This document shows positions 1-8,278 of a stretch of DNA of 38,639 bases, piece by piece. The DNA is from an uncultured bacterium (GTDB taxonomy: Bacteria > Verrucomicrobiota > Kiritimatiellia > CAIKKV01 > CAIJXV01). The first letter of the stretch is position 1; each line of letters starts with the position of its first letter. Location of the stretch: assembly GCA_903824675.1 (NCBI GenBank), contig CAIJXV010000045.1, positions 1 to 38,639 on the forward strand. Direction: 5' to 3'. A program made the position numbers and the translations under genes. The notes below the pieces were generated by a model, which saw only the letters and a program-made list of their open reading frames with translations, was not told where the DNA came from and ran no database searches.

Positions 1-402
1 GTGGATGCCTTGGCGCATGCATGGGCGCGCCAAAATGGGCTGCGAATTATTCCGTTCGGAGCCTATGCCGCGAATCTGTTGGGTTTGTCAACCCAAGTAC
101 CGGCGAAATATGTGTACTACACGAATGGCCGTACCCAACAGATAAGGCTCGGCGGTTCGGATGTGCGGTTTCTCAATCGTGGGCCCAAAACCATGGAGGT
201 CAAGGGCCCCCTTGCGGCGCACATTTTCCAGGCCTTGCGGTACCTGGGGAAAAACCGGGTGTCCCCGGATGTTATCGCGCGGTTACGACGGTTGACTAGG
301 CCCCAGGATCGGGCTGACATCAAGCGGAATCTGAAACACGCAACCGCCTGGATGAAGCCGATTCTCAAAAGCGTACTACAAGAGGAATCCGTTCATGGAT
401 AA
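1..402 (+). CDS. AbiEi-type antitoxin (DUF6088-like), 5' end outside the window
   Basis: The reading frame is open from the first base, so the 133 visible residues are probably the C-terminal part of a longer protein. The GTG at position 1 is unlikely to be the real start. The protein is basic (many Arg/Lys) and resembles the C-terminal region of the type IV antitoxins found upstream of AbiEii toxins, with a segment PAKYVYYTNGRTQQIRLG followed by a helical tail. In that family the antitoxin represses its own promoter through an N-terminal winged helix, which would lie left of the window. Its stop (400-402) overlaps the start of the next gene by 8 bases, the usual arrangement of an AbiE pair. 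The assignment rests mainly on this context plus moderate sequence resemblance. Confidence 0.7.
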   Translation: MDALAHAWARQNGLRIIPFGAYAANLLGLSTQVPAKYVYYTNGRTQQIRLGGSDVRFLNRGPKTMEVKGPLAAHIFQALRYLGKNRVSPDVIARLRRLTRPQDRADIKRNLKHATAWMKPILKSVLQEESVHG

Positions 403-1432
403 CGTCGCTCAAGCAACGGCAGCAGACCAGAGCGCCCTTTTTCGCCGGGTGGAAGCGGGGTCAGATTGTAGGTGTCATGCGTCTATTATTGAAAAAGACT
501 TCTGGGTCTGCTGGACTTTGCGGCGGATCTTCGAAGTCCTTCAATTCCGTCCGCATCTGATCTTCAAGGGCGGCACGTCGCTGTCCAAGGTCTACCGGGC
601 CATTGAACGGTTTTCGGAAGACGTGGACCTCTCGTTGAGTCGTCGCGACTTGGGGTTTGCCGACGACCGGGATCCGGAGCAGGCGGGTATCAGCAAGAAG
701 GAGGCCCGACGGCGGCTGGATGCGCTGGTGTTGGAATGCCAGAAGGTCGTCCGTGAGAAGCTGCTGCCGGAATTGCGTCTGGATTTTGCCGCCGTGCTGG
801 GCAAATCAGGCTGGTCGGTGGAACTGGACCCCGCCGACCCGCAGACGGTGATATTTACCTATCCGTTCACTGAGGTATCGGGGGCCCGTCCGTATGTCCG
901 TCCGGCGATTCGGTTGGAAATGGGAGCGCGCTCTGACGATTGGCCGGCAGCGGATGCCGAAATCACGCCCTACGCGGCGGAGACGTTTCCCGGTTTGTTT
1001 TCCATCCCTTCCTGCCGGGTTCGCACGTTGGCGGCGGAGCGGACCTTCTGGGAAAAGGCGACATTGCTTCATGCCGAGTGTCACCGGCCGTTGGACAAAC
1101 CATCCCGCGAGCGGCTGTCGCGGCATTACTACGACTTGTACCGGCTGGCCCAGCAGTCGATTGCGGAGCAGGCGTTGAAACAGCGTGATCTCCTGGAGCG
1201 GGTTATCGTGCATAAGAGCTTTTTCTTTGCCCAGACTTGGGCGCATTATGAAACCGCCCGACCCGGTACGTTTCGCTTGCTGCCAGAGATGGCTCGGATG
1301 GATGCGTTGCACCGGGACTACCGGGCCATGGAAACCATGATATTCGGCGAGGCTCCCAAGTGGGACGACATCGTCCACGAGTTGGAGCGGTTGGAAGTAA
1401 GAATCAACAATTTGGGCGGGGGGCCGAGGTAG
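395..1432 (+). CDS. AbiEii-type nucleotidyltransferase toxin
   Basis: A 345-residue protein with the nucleotidyltransferase signature of AbiEii toxins. KGGTSLSKVY (about residues 58-67) is followed by ERFSEDVDLSL (71-81), which gives the G-[GS]-T-S and D-x-D metal/nucleotide-binding motifs. A later RHYYDLYRL segment (about 243-251) matches the conserved C-terminal helix of the family. Known members transfer nucleotides to RNA, arrest growth and can abort phage infection. The start lies inside the end of the antitoxin gene, so the two are probably translationally coupled. Length and motifs look intact, so the toxin should be functional if the antitoxin is complete to the left. The stop is TAG. 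Immediately downstream is restriction-system debris, which suggests a defence-gene region that has been rearranged. Confidence 0.88.
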   Translation: MDNVAQATAADQSALFRRVEAGSDCRCHASIIEKDFWVCWTLRRIFEVLQFRPHLIFKGGTSLSKVYRAIERFSEDVDLSLSRRDLGFADDRDPEQAGISKKEARRRLDALVLECQKVVREKLLPELRLDFAAVLGKSGWSVELDPADPQTVIFTYPFTEVSGARPYVRPAIRLEMGARSDDWPAADAEITPYAAETFPGLFSIPSCRVRTLAAERTFWEKATLLHAECHRPLDKPSRERLSRHYYDLYRLAQQSIAEQALKQRDLLERVIVHKSFFFAQTWAHYETARPGTFRLLPEMARMDALHRDYRAMETMIFGEAPKWDDIVHELERLEVRINNLGGGPR

Positions 1433-1467
1433 GCCGGTTCGTTTCTATCGCAACAGTCCAATCAGGG

Positions 1468-1625
1468 TCATTGCTCCGTTGACTGAGCCACCAGGGAAAG
1501 CAGTTGAGTTCTACGTTCCTTAAGGTTCGCATGGTTAAGGGTCTCGACCAATTCGCGCACCTTGGCTTTGGAGATCATTTCCTCGGCAGTCCTTAACGCC
1601 GGGGTAACGGTAGCCTGCCCCGTGA
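1468..1625 (-). pseudogene. C-terminal remnant of an unrecognised minus-strand gene
   Basis: About 45 codons on the minus strand, ending in a TGA at 1468-1470, read like a genuine helical protein C-terminus (LRTAEEMISKAKVRELVE, then an Arg/Leu-rich helix ending LVAQSTEQ). Further upstream in the same frame the composition becomes Ala/Ser/Arg-rich and is the antisense of the plus-strand restriction fragment, so the open frame to 1839 is not one gene. I infer a broken end of an older gene abutting another fragment near 1625-1685. I do not recognise the family, and the left boundary of similarity is only estimated. Confidence 0.3.
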
Positions 1626-1684
1626 TATCTGGCAGCGCGGCGACTGCAGCGCCTGCGGCGGCTTCGCTGGTATGGGTGTACACG

Positions 1685-1828
1685 CAGCAAGCCATCGTGG
1701 CGGAGATCGAAGCCGAGCAAGCGCTGGTGGCCGCCAATCGCGAACTGATCACCCGCTTCGAGAAGAAGATCCAAGCCACCCTCTCCCGCATCTGGGGGGA
1801 GGAAGCACCCATCGCCCCGGGGGCTTGA
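1685..1828 (+). pseudogene. Fragment of a type I restriction-modification subunit (HsdS/HsdM tail)
   Basis: The plus-strand frame encodes QQAIVAEIEAEQALVAANR, then ELITRFEKKIQATLSRIWGE before a TGA. This coiled-coil tail is very characteristic of the extreme C-terminus of type I specificity or modification subunits. Nothing upstream in the frame resembles the rest of such a protein: the preceding codons to 1562 are antisense to another fragment. It is therefore a 3' remnant left by deletion or recombination. Together with the AbiE genes just to the left it marks a site of defence-island turnover. Confidence 0.65.
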
Positions 1829-1830
1829 AC

Positions 1831-1897
1831 GGCGCTCACACGCGCCTACTACCAACGCCCTGTCGCTCCCGTTCGTTGTAGCGCCGTGTGAGGCGCG
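1831..1897. repeat. Imperfect palindromic repeat directly after the restriction remnant
   Basis: Arms GGCGCTCACACGCGCCTAC (1831-1849) and GTAGCGCCGTGTGAGGCGCG (1878-1897) pair imperfectly around CTCACAC/GTGTGAG. It has no coding potential. It resembles REP-like extragenic palindromes by size and GC content, but I cannot assign a named family. Confidence 0.45.
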
Positions 1898-1972
1898 TTT
1901 TCGGAGGTTCACTGATCATCGCGTAAGACCGGAGCCCCGAAGGGGTTCGTTTCGTTTCACACCCGTGGCTGC

Positions 1973-2056
1973 GGCTCGCAGGGACGCTCGCCCTCCAAAA
2001 AGACGACATCAAGACTGCGAGAGAATTCTAATGGAGGACGAGCGTCCCTGCGAGCC
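1973..2056. repeat. 25-bp inverted repeat, REP/MITE-like
   Basis: The left arm 1973-1997 (GGCTCGCAGGGACGCTCG then CCCTCCA) and right arm 2032-2056 (TGGAGGACGAGCGTCCC then TGCGAGCC) are reverse complements with one mismatch, separated by 34 bases. The structure would form a strong stem in DNA or RNA. It lies between the defence debris and the sugar-isomerase gene. Repeats of this style are known as REP sequences mobilised by RAYT transposases; no transposase is present here, so mobility is inference. Confidence 0.7.
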
Positions 2057-2235
2057 GTGTGGGCACCAGGTAAATCCTGCCGTTACCATTCGCCGCGGCC
2101 TCCTATGCGAGGATTTTCAGGGTTGACCGCCGCTTGCCTTTGCCGCTTTTTGTGGTAGCATCCGTTTTCGTATTGCCCATTTGGAATCGCTCCAATAATA
2201 CCGGTTTCCGTGAAAACAATAAGGGAGGAACGGCG

Positions 2236-3183
2236 ATGAAACGTCAGACTTTCGAAAGCAAAAACGATCGGATCCGCCAGGCTTTCATTGCCCTCAAAAA
2301 GAGCCGGCCGCAAAAACTCAAGGATCGACTCAATCTCTCCTGGAGCAACTGGGGATTTGGCATGGAATCACTGGCCGATTCTGCCCGCCGTCTCTCCCGG
2401 AATGGCATCCGGTTCATCGAACTGCACGGAAATCATTATGGGGCCGATTTGGGCTATAAGCCGGCCGAGACGCTTGAAATTCTGTGCGATCACGATATCC
2501 AGGTGGGCGGGGTGTGCGGCATGTTTTCAGCCGAAAACGATCTCTCTTCCAATAGCGGGCTGACCCGTCAGGCGGCCCTGGATTATTTAAAACGCACGAT
2601 TCCCTTCACCGCCGAAGTGGGCGGCAGCTACCTGCTCGTGGTCCCCGGCGCGGTCGGCCGCGCCAAGGCGTATGATTCCTCGGAATTTGCCCGCTCGGTC
2701 GAATCCCTTCGATTGGTCGCTGATCTCTTCGTCCAACACAACATCCGCGCCGCCGTCGAGCCCATCCGCGCCGCTGAAGTCAGTTTCTGCCATACCGTCG
2801 CCGATGCCAAATCCTATATCGACGCCGTCGCCCACCCCGGGGTCCAGCATATCAACGGCGATGTCTATCATATGCAGGTCGGCGAAAGTCATATTGGAAC
2901 GGCCATTCTCCAGGCCGGCCGGCAGTTGACCAATCTCCATGTCGCCGACAGCAACCGCTGTGCGCTCGGCGATGGGGCGCTGGATCTCGACACGCTGATC
3001 ATGGCCCTCTATCTGGTGGGCTATAATCAGCCCGGCTGCTATGTCACCCCCGAGCCGCTCGGCCCCGGCGGAGACCCCTACCCCGCCATGTTCGGGCAAC
3101 CCAATCCGGCCCTGCTGGATCGGCTCGTGCGCCGGACCGCCAGCTATTTCCATGAACGTGAAGACCAGGTCCGCGCCCTGTAA
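2236..3183 (+). CDS. Sugar phosphate isomerase/epimerase-like TIM-barrel protein
   Basis: A 315-residue protein of the xylose-isomerase-like TIM-barrel superfamily. Features seen are a first strand ending in IRFIELHGNHY, a metal-ligand-type Glu in AAVEPIRA, a buried HINGDVYHM segment and LHVADSNRCALGDGALD, typical of the C-terminal strands where the His/Asp/Glu metal site lies. Members isomerise or epimerise keto sugars or cyclitols with a divalent metal; the substrate cannot be read from sequence. The start chosen is ATG 2236, preceded by AGGGAGGA at good spacing; the longer open frame upstream lacks a ribosome-binding site. pyrF follows after 21 bases, so they may share a transcript. Confidence 0.85.
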   Translation: MKRQTFESKNDRIRQAFIALKKSRPQKLKDRLNLSWSNWGFGMESLADSARRLSRNGIRFIELHGNHYGADLGYKPAETLEILCDHDIQVGGVCGMFSAENDLSSNSGLTRQAALDYLKRTIPFTAEVGGSYLLVVPGAVGRAKAYDSSEFARSVESLRLVADLFVQHNIRAAVEPIRAAEVSFCHTVADAKSYIDAVAHPGVQHINGDVYHMQVGESHIGTAILQAGRQLTNLHVADSNRCALGDGALDLDTLIMALYLVGYNQPGCYVTPEPLGPGGDPYPAMFGQPNPALLDRLVRRTASYFHEREDQVRAL

Positions 3184-3204
3184 CGCCCCCCAAAGGATAT
3201 AAAT

Positions 3205-3912
3205 ATGCCGGCTGAATTGATCGTAGCTCTGGATGTTCCGACGGCGGATGCCATCAATCCGCTCCTGCGGCAATTGCCTTCCGAGGTCAATTTCTTCAAG
3301 GTCGGGTTGGAATTGTTTATTCGGGACGGAGTCCGGGCGATGGAACTCCTGGCCAAGCAACAGAAGCGGGTTTTTCTGGACCTCAAACTGCATGACATCC
3401 CTCACACCGTTGCCCAGGCCATCAAATCCGCAAGCCGGTTCGAAGCCGCTTTGATGACAGTTCATGCCGCAGGCGGTCGGGCCATGCTCAGCGCGGCAGC
3501 CGAGGCGGCCCACGAGTGCCCGGTCCGACCTCAGTTGATCGCCGTAACCACCCTGACCAGTCTCAACGAAAAAGACTTCGCCGATCTGGGCATTCAACGG
3601 ACCCTGGCCGAACAAGCCCTGGCGCTCGGCGCCATGGTATTGGAATGCCGCATCGATGGCTTGGTCACTTCGGTTCACGAAGCGCCGACCCTTCGGACGC
3701 ATTTCGGACCCCATCCCGTTCTGGTCACTCCGGGTATCCGCCCCGCCGGGTCCGACGTCGGCGATCAAAAACGCATCGCCACTCCAGCGGCCGCCATCCG
3801 CGCCGGAGCATCCTATCTGGTCGTCGGGCGGCCCATCCTTGAAGCCCCCAAACCCGGTGATGCCGCAGCGGCGATTCTGGCTGAAATGGCGAAAGCACAG
3901 AGTGGAAGCTAA
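3205..3912 (+). CDS. pyrF: Orotidine 5'-phosphate decarboxylase
   Basis: A 235-residue protein matching the bacterial enzyme that decarboxylates OMP to UMP, the last step of pyrimidine synthesis. The N-terminal IVALDVP carries the substrate Asp (residue 10), FFKVGLELF the second strand, and FLDLKLHDIPHTV (about 57-69) the catalytic D-x-K-x-x-D charge network (Asp59, Lys61, Asp64). LVTPGIRP and YLVVGRPI supply the phosphate-binding loop near the C-terminus. AAAGGA precedes ATG 3205. The length is normal and no key residue is missing. No other pyrimidine gene is nearby. Confidence 0.96.
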   Translation: MPAELIVALDVPTADAINPLLRQLPSEVNFFKVGLELFIRDGVRAMELLAKQQKRVFLDLKLHDIPHTVAQAIKSASRFEAALMTVHAAGGRAMLSAAAEAAHECPVRPQLIAVTTLTSLNEKDFADLGIQRTLAEQALALGAMVLECRIDGLVTSVHEAPTLRTHFGPHPVLVTPGIRPAGSDVGDQKRIATPAAAIRAGASYLVVGRPILEAPKPGDAAAAILAEMAKAQSGS

Positions 3913-4025
3913 TACAGCGACAAATCCATGTCGCAACGCAGTGAATGGAGCCGGGGTTGTGTAAGAAACAATTCATCCCCAAACAAACCTTGTGCCCTTC
4001 AGTTGAAACGTTAAGATTTAACCCC

Positions 4026-5522
4026 ATGCGTCGCACGATCCTGTTAACGATTCTGCTGGGTGCCGGCCTTCTCCTGGCCGGCGTACCCTCTTCGGCCTTC
4101 GCTTTCAACGTCGACAAAATCCGGCAATCGGTCGTCAAAATTTTCGTCTCGGTTCAACGGGAGGATTATTCCCAGCCCTGGCAACGGCGCGGGTTGACCG
4201 GCGGGACGGGAAGTGGTTTTTTTATCGGTCCCCGGCGAATCCTCACGAATGCTCATGTCGTCTCCGACGCGCGTTTCATTGAAATCCAACGGGAAAGCGA
4301 TTCCCGCCGCTATAATGCCCGGGTTCTCTTTATTGGACATGATTGCGACCTCGCCCTGCTCGAAATCGATGACCCCGCCTTCGGACCCGATGCGCCGCCC
4401 CTCGCCTTCGGCTCCAGCATGCCCGACCTGAATGATGAAGTCAGCGTCATCGGCTACCCCATGGGCGGCAACCGGCTGTCCATCACCCGGGGCGTGGTAT
4501 CCCGCATCGACCACAACCTCTACTCCCATAGCGGGGTGGATGCCCACCTCGTCATGCAGGTCGACGCCGCTATTAATCCGGGGAATAGCGGAGGCCCCAT
4601 TCTTTTCAAAAACCGGGTTGTAGGGCTCGCGTTCCAGGGTATGCTTGACGCGCAAAACATCGGGTATGCCATTCCCCTCCCGGTCATTTCCCACTTCCTC
4701 GACGACATTGCCGACGGCCAATATCACGGCTATCCCGAACTCGGAGTCGCCTGGCTCAACACCCGGAATCCCGCGCTTCGTAAGGATTTGGGCCTCGCGC
4801 CGGATCAAGGGGGCGTCGTAATAACCTCTATTGATCCTTTTGGGTGTGCCGCTCCCCTCCTCCAATCCGGCGATGTTCTATTAACCATCGAGGGGCACCC
4901 GATCGATGATGACGGCACCATCCGGATCGGCGGCACACCGGTGGAATTCACTGAAATTCTCGAACGCCGGCAATGGGGAGCGTCCATCCGTTGCAACCTC
5001 TGGCGCAACCGCAAACCCCTTACGCTCGATCTGCCGCTCCGCAACCTCACCGACCCCTTTGCCTATCGATTCCTTTATGACACCCCGCCGCCCTATGCCG
5101 TGGTCCAGGGCCTCGTCTTTCTACCCATCAGCCGTAATCTGCTCGCCGGACTCGGATCGGATCTCGGATCAGCCGATACCCATGCGCTCTATTATGTCTC
5201 CCAATTCGCCAAAATCGACGGACTCCACACCCATCGCACCGAGTTCGTCGTCCTCGCCAGCCGCCTCCCGCATCCCGCCAATACCTATCAACAAAATTTC
5301 ATCAACCACATCGTCGATCAGGTCAATGACCAACCGGTCGGTTCCCTCGCCGACCTGGTCCGCGCCCTCGACCATCCCCTTCGAGGCTTCCACGTCATCC
5401 GATTTCTCGCCGATCCACAACCGTTGATCCTCGACGCGGAGGTGGCCCAAAAAGCCGATCGAGATATCGCCGCAACCTACCGAATCCCGGTTCTGCATTT
5501 CACCGGGGAGGCGGGCCCATGA
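4026..5522 (+). CDS. HtrA/Deg-like secreted serine protease with PDZ-type C-terminus
   Basis: A 498-residue protein starting with a clear signal peptide (MRRTILLTILLGAGLLLAG, cleavage near SAFA), hence periplasmic or envelope-located. The chymotrypsin-fold triad is intact: His77 in LTNAHVV, Asp108 in CDLALLE, Ser188 in NPGNSGGP. Two PDZ-like regions follow: about 255-350 (VVITSIDP, GDVLLTIEGHPI) and 370-490 (IVDQVNDQPVGSLADL). The PDZ-like architecture resembles plant/bacterial Deg proteins with a second divergent PDZ rather than E. coli DegP. Such proteases degrade or remodel misfolded envelope proteins. ATG 4026 is preferred because the signal peptide starts there, although the Shine-Dalgarno is weak; an upstream in-frame ATG at 3945 exists. 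The stop overlaps the next start (ATGA). Confidence 0.92.
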   Translation: MRRTILLTILLGAGLLLAGVPSSAFAFNVDKIRQSVVKIFVSVQREDYSQPWQRRGLTGGTGSGFFIGPRRILTNAHVVSDARFIEIQRESDSRRYNARVLFIGHDCDLALLEIDDPAFGPDAPPLAFGSSMPDLNDEVSVIGYPMGGNRLSITRGVVSRIDHNLYSHSGVDAHLVMQVDAAINPGNSGGPILFKNRVVGLAFQGMLDAQNIGYAIPLPVISHFLDDIADGQYHGYPELGVAWLNTRNPALRKDLGLAPDQGGVVITSIDPFGCAAPLLQSGDVLLTIEGHPIDDDGTIRIGGTPVEFTEILERRQWGASIRCNLWRNRKPLTLDLPLRNLTDPFAYRFLYDTPPPYAVVQGLVFLPISRNLLAGLGSDLGSADTHALYYVSQFAKIDGLHTHRTEFVVLASRLPHPANTYQQNFINHIVDQVNDQPVGSLADLVRALDHPLRGFHVIRFLADPQPLILDAEVAQKADRDIAATYRIPVLHFTGEAGP

Positions 5523-7003
5523 ATCTCCGTTTTCTCCCGCTATTCCTTCTGGGTCTGCTCTTCGGAATAGGGCCCGGTCAATTGCACGCCCAAATTCCCT
5601 CGCCCGAAAAAAGTGTCGTTGAAATCGTCGTTAGCGCCCAGACGGTGGATCCCTCCCTCCCCTGGCAACGCAATCCCCCCGTCGTCCAATCCGGTTTTGG
5701 CGTGGTCGTCGCCTCCAACCGTTTCCTCGTTCCCGCCGATCTCGTCAATCACGCGGTCATGGTCGAAATCCGCCCCGCCCGCGATGCCCGTAAATTTCCT
5801 GCCCGCATCCTCCGCGTCGATCCCCAGGCGGGGGCTGCGCTCCTCGAATGCCGCAATGATCGCGATGCGGCCGATTTCCGTCCCCTGCCGCTCTTCCGTT
5901 CCGTTCGCTCCACCGGCGACGTCGCCCTCGTTCAATTCAATTCCCAAGGCGATATTCAAACCGATCGCGGCCAGATTCTCGCCGCCGCGGTTCAGGCCCT
6001 GCCCGATTCCGGATCGGCCCTCCTGATGATGCGGGTCCTCACCAGCCTCAACGCCGGTGGACGCGGAGCCCCGGTATTCATCGATGACCGACTGGCGGGA
6101 ATCGTCCTTCGCTTTGAGCGCGGCAATCAAACGGCCCAGGTCCTTCCCCTGGCCGCCTTGGATCACTTCCTGAACCCCGCCCCCTATCCCGGTGTCGCCA
6201 ATGCCGGATTCCTTTGGGAACCGTTGGTCGATCCCGTCCGGCGCCGTTTCCGCGGAATCGACATCCCCGACCGGGGCGTCGAAATCGTCGATACGCTCCC
6301 CGGCTCCGGCGCCGCTGAAACCCTTCTGCCCGGCGATGTCCTCCTCTCCCTCGATGGTTTTCCGATCGATGCCCAAGGGTACTATCCCGACCCCACGCTC
6401 GGCCGGCTCCTCCTCCCTCACCTCGTCAGCGGCTACCATCAACCCGGGGATTCCATCGGCGCCCAAATTGTCCGGCAAAACCAGACCACCAACCTGCTCA
6501 TCCGTCTGGCCCGCCGGGATGACCGCTTGAATCTGATCCCCGAAAATCTAACGTTGTCCCGGCCCGATTACATCGTGGAGTCCGGTTTCATTTTTCGCGA
6601 ACTCGGCGGTGATTATCTCCGCCAGTACGGGGCGCAGTGGATGGCCAAGGCCAATCCCCGTTTTGTACACCTCTACCTCACCCACGCCCAGGACCGGGAC
6701 GGCGAAAACGACAAGATTGTCATCCTGGTCGGCATCCTCCCCGATGCGGTCAATATCGGTTATCAGCATCTGCGCGACGGCCTCGTCCTCTCCGCCAACG
6801 GCCAGCCCATCAAATGTCTCGCCGATCTCGCCCACCAGATTCAAAAAGACGGCGGGCTCCGTCGCCTGCGGATCCACAATCTCGAGCAGGATCTGGTCCT
6901 GGACCCCGACCATCGCGTGGAAGCCAACCGGCGAATCGCCCAAACCTATCGGATTCCCGTTCTGCTCAGCATCGACTCCGAGGAGGAAGACACCCGTCCA
7001 TGA
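5519..7003 (+). CDS. Secreted catalytically dead HtrA paralogue (pseudoprotease)
   Basis: A 494-residue protein with signal peptide (FLPLFLLGLLFGIG) that aligns along its whole length with the preceding protease, including SLPWQRN versus SQPWQRR and the shared ending ATYRIPVLHF versus QTYRIPVLLS. All three catalytic positions are replaced: His by Asp74 (FLVPADLV), Asp by Gly105 (AGAALLE), Ser by Arg182 (NAGGRGAP). The PDZ-like half is well conserved (PGDVLLSLDGFPIDAQG, then GLVLSANGQPIKCLADLA). The frame is undamaged over almost 1.5 kb, so this is a maintained non-enzyme rather than a decaying copy. It overlaps both neighbours by ATGA. A plausible role is partner, inhibitor or substrate adaptor of the upstream protease; that is inference. 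Confidence 0.88.
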   Translation: MNLRFLPLFLLGLLFGIGPGQLHAQIPSPEKSVVEIVVSAQTVDPSLPWQRNPPVVQSGFGVVVASNRFLVPADLVNHAVMVEIRPARDARKFPARILRVDPQAGAALLECRNDRDAADFRPLPLFRSVRSTGDVALVQFNSQGDIQTDRGQILAAAVQALPDSGSALLMMRVLTSLNAGGRGAPVFIDDRLAGIVLRFERGNQTAQVLPLAALDHFLNPAPYPGVANAGFLWEPLVDPVRRRFRGIDIPDRGVEIVDTLPGSGAAETLLPGDVLLSLDGFPIDAQGYYPDPTLGRLLLPHLVSGYHQPGDSIGAQIVRQNQTTNLLIRLARRDDRLNLIPENLTLSRPDYIVESGFIFRELGGDYLRQYGAQWMAKANPRFVHLYLTHAQDRDGENDKIVILVGILPDAVNIGYQHLRDGLVLSANGQPIKCLADLAHQIQKDGGLRRLRIHNLEQDLVLDPDHRVEANRRIAQTYRIPVLLSIDSEEEDTRP

Positions 7004-8265
7004 CCGGTCTCCTCCTCCTAATCATCGCGCTCATCGGGGTCACGGTCCTCGAGATCCTCGCCGATGCGCTCAACTTGATTTCCGCCCGCTCAGGGCTGCC
7101 CGCGGAATTCAGCAGCCAGTGGAGCGCCGCCGATTATGACCGGGCCACCGCCTATCGGCAGGATAAAACCCGCCTCCGACTGCTGGTCGATTCCGTCAAT
7201 CTCCTGGGCTTGGTCCTCGTTCTGGTAGGCGGCCTCTTCGGCTTTCTCGACCGGCATCTGGCCGCACTTTGCGCCCATCCCATCGGTCAGGGTTTGCTCT
7301 TCATGTCCGCCTGTGCCATGGTCGCCTCGGTGCTGGATCTCCCCTTCTCCCTTTATCAAACCTTCGTCATCGAACGTCGCCACGGGTTTAACCGGATCAC
7401 CCCCCGGACATTCATCCTCGATCTCGTCAAAGGGTGGGTTTTGACGGCCGTCCTGGGGTTACCGCTTATTGCCGGTGTGTTCTGGTTTTTCCTCGCCTTC
7501 CCCCATTCGGCCTGGCTCTGGGCCTGGGGCTTCACCAGCCTCATCCAACTCTTTATCCTCTATCTCGCGCCCGTGGTCATTGCCCCTTGGTTTAATCGAT
7601 TCACCCCACTGCCCGAGGGCGACTTGCGCGACCGGATCGCCGCCTATGCTGCCCGTGAGAATTTCCGAATCCGGGGAGTCTATACGATGGATGGATCCCA
7701 ACGCTCCACGAAGGCCAATGCCTATTTCTGCGGGTTCGGCCGCTTCCGCCGGATCGTTCTTTTCGACACCCTGATCCAGAAATTCACCCCTGACGAAATT
7801 CTCACCGTGGTCGCCCACGAAATGGGGCATTTCAAACTCCGCCATATTCCCATCGTCATTGCCCAGGCGCTTGGCGTTAACGCCATCACCTTCCTGATCC
7901 TCGCCGGGTGCATCGGCTCCGCCCCCATCGCCCACACCCTCGGCTTCGACCATCCGTCCCTTCACGCCGGCTTGATGGCGACCCTCATCTTCCTGATTCC
8001 CGTCACCCTGCCCCTCAAGCTCCTCAATAATCTGCTCTCCCGACGCCATGAATACCAAGCTGACGCCTATGCCGCCCAAACCACAGGACAGCCCGAGATT
8101 CTCGGCCAGGCCTTGATCAAGCTGACCCGGGATCACCTGGCCGATTTAACCCCCCATCCCCTCAAGGTTTTATTGGATTACAGCCATCCCCCAATCCTCG
8201 CCCGCTTGAAAGCGCTGGCCCATCGAACCCAGCCCCCTGCATATCCGTCATCCCGTTCCCCCTGA
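7000..8265 (+). CDS. Membrane M48-family metalloprotease (Ste24/CAAX protease 1 type)
   Basis: A 421-residue polytopic membrane protein. An N-terminal membrane segment and a Ste24-type N-terminal domain (FVIERRHGFNRITPRTF) precede the zinc site HEMGH (His273, Glu274, His277), with the third ligand Glu351 in RRHEYQADAYA. Further hydrophobic segments lie at about 60-110, 150-200 and 285-345. In eukaryotes Ste24 cleaves prenylated proteins; bacterial homologues are envelope quality-control proteases. ATG 7000 overlaps the upstream stop (ATGA) with AGGAGG at 6981, so the three protease-type genes look translationally coupled. A longer open frame from 6637 is antisense-like Arg/Pro-rich sequence and not used. 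It converges on the giant gene with only 13 bases between stops. Confidence 0.92.
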   Translation: MTGLLLLIIALIGVTVLEILADALNLISARSGLPAEFSSQWSAADYDRATAYRQDKTRLRLLVDSVNLLGLVLVLVGGLFGFLDRHLAALCAHPIGQGLLFMSACAMVASVLDLPFSLYQTFVIERRHGFNRITPRTFILDLVKGWVLTAVLGLPLIAGVFWFFLAFPHSAWLWAWGFTSLIQLFILYLAPVVIAPWFNRFTPLPEGDLRDRIAAYAARENFRIRGVYTMDGSQRSTKANAYFCGFGRFRRIVLFDTLIQKFTPDEILTVVAHEMGHFKLRHIPIVIAQALGVNAITFLILAGCIGSAPIAHTLGFDHPSLHAGLMATLIFLIPVTLPLKLLNNLLSRRHEYQADAYAAQTTGQPEILGQALIKLTRDHLADLTPHPLKVLLDYSHPPILARLKALAHRTQPPAYPSSRSP

Positions 8266-8278
8266 AATACATTCCCCA

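Noticed and set aside
1535-1912. Minus-strand open frames over the restriction remnant
   Set aside because: Composition is Arg/Gly/Ala-rich antisense of a recognisable type I subunit tail; only the extreme 3' part (1468-1625) looks protein-like.
2587-3936. 449-codon open frame on the minus strand
   Set aside because: It lies antisense to the sugar isomerase and pyrF, has Gly/Asp/Arg-biased composition without motifs, and the plus-strand genes have clear family signatures.
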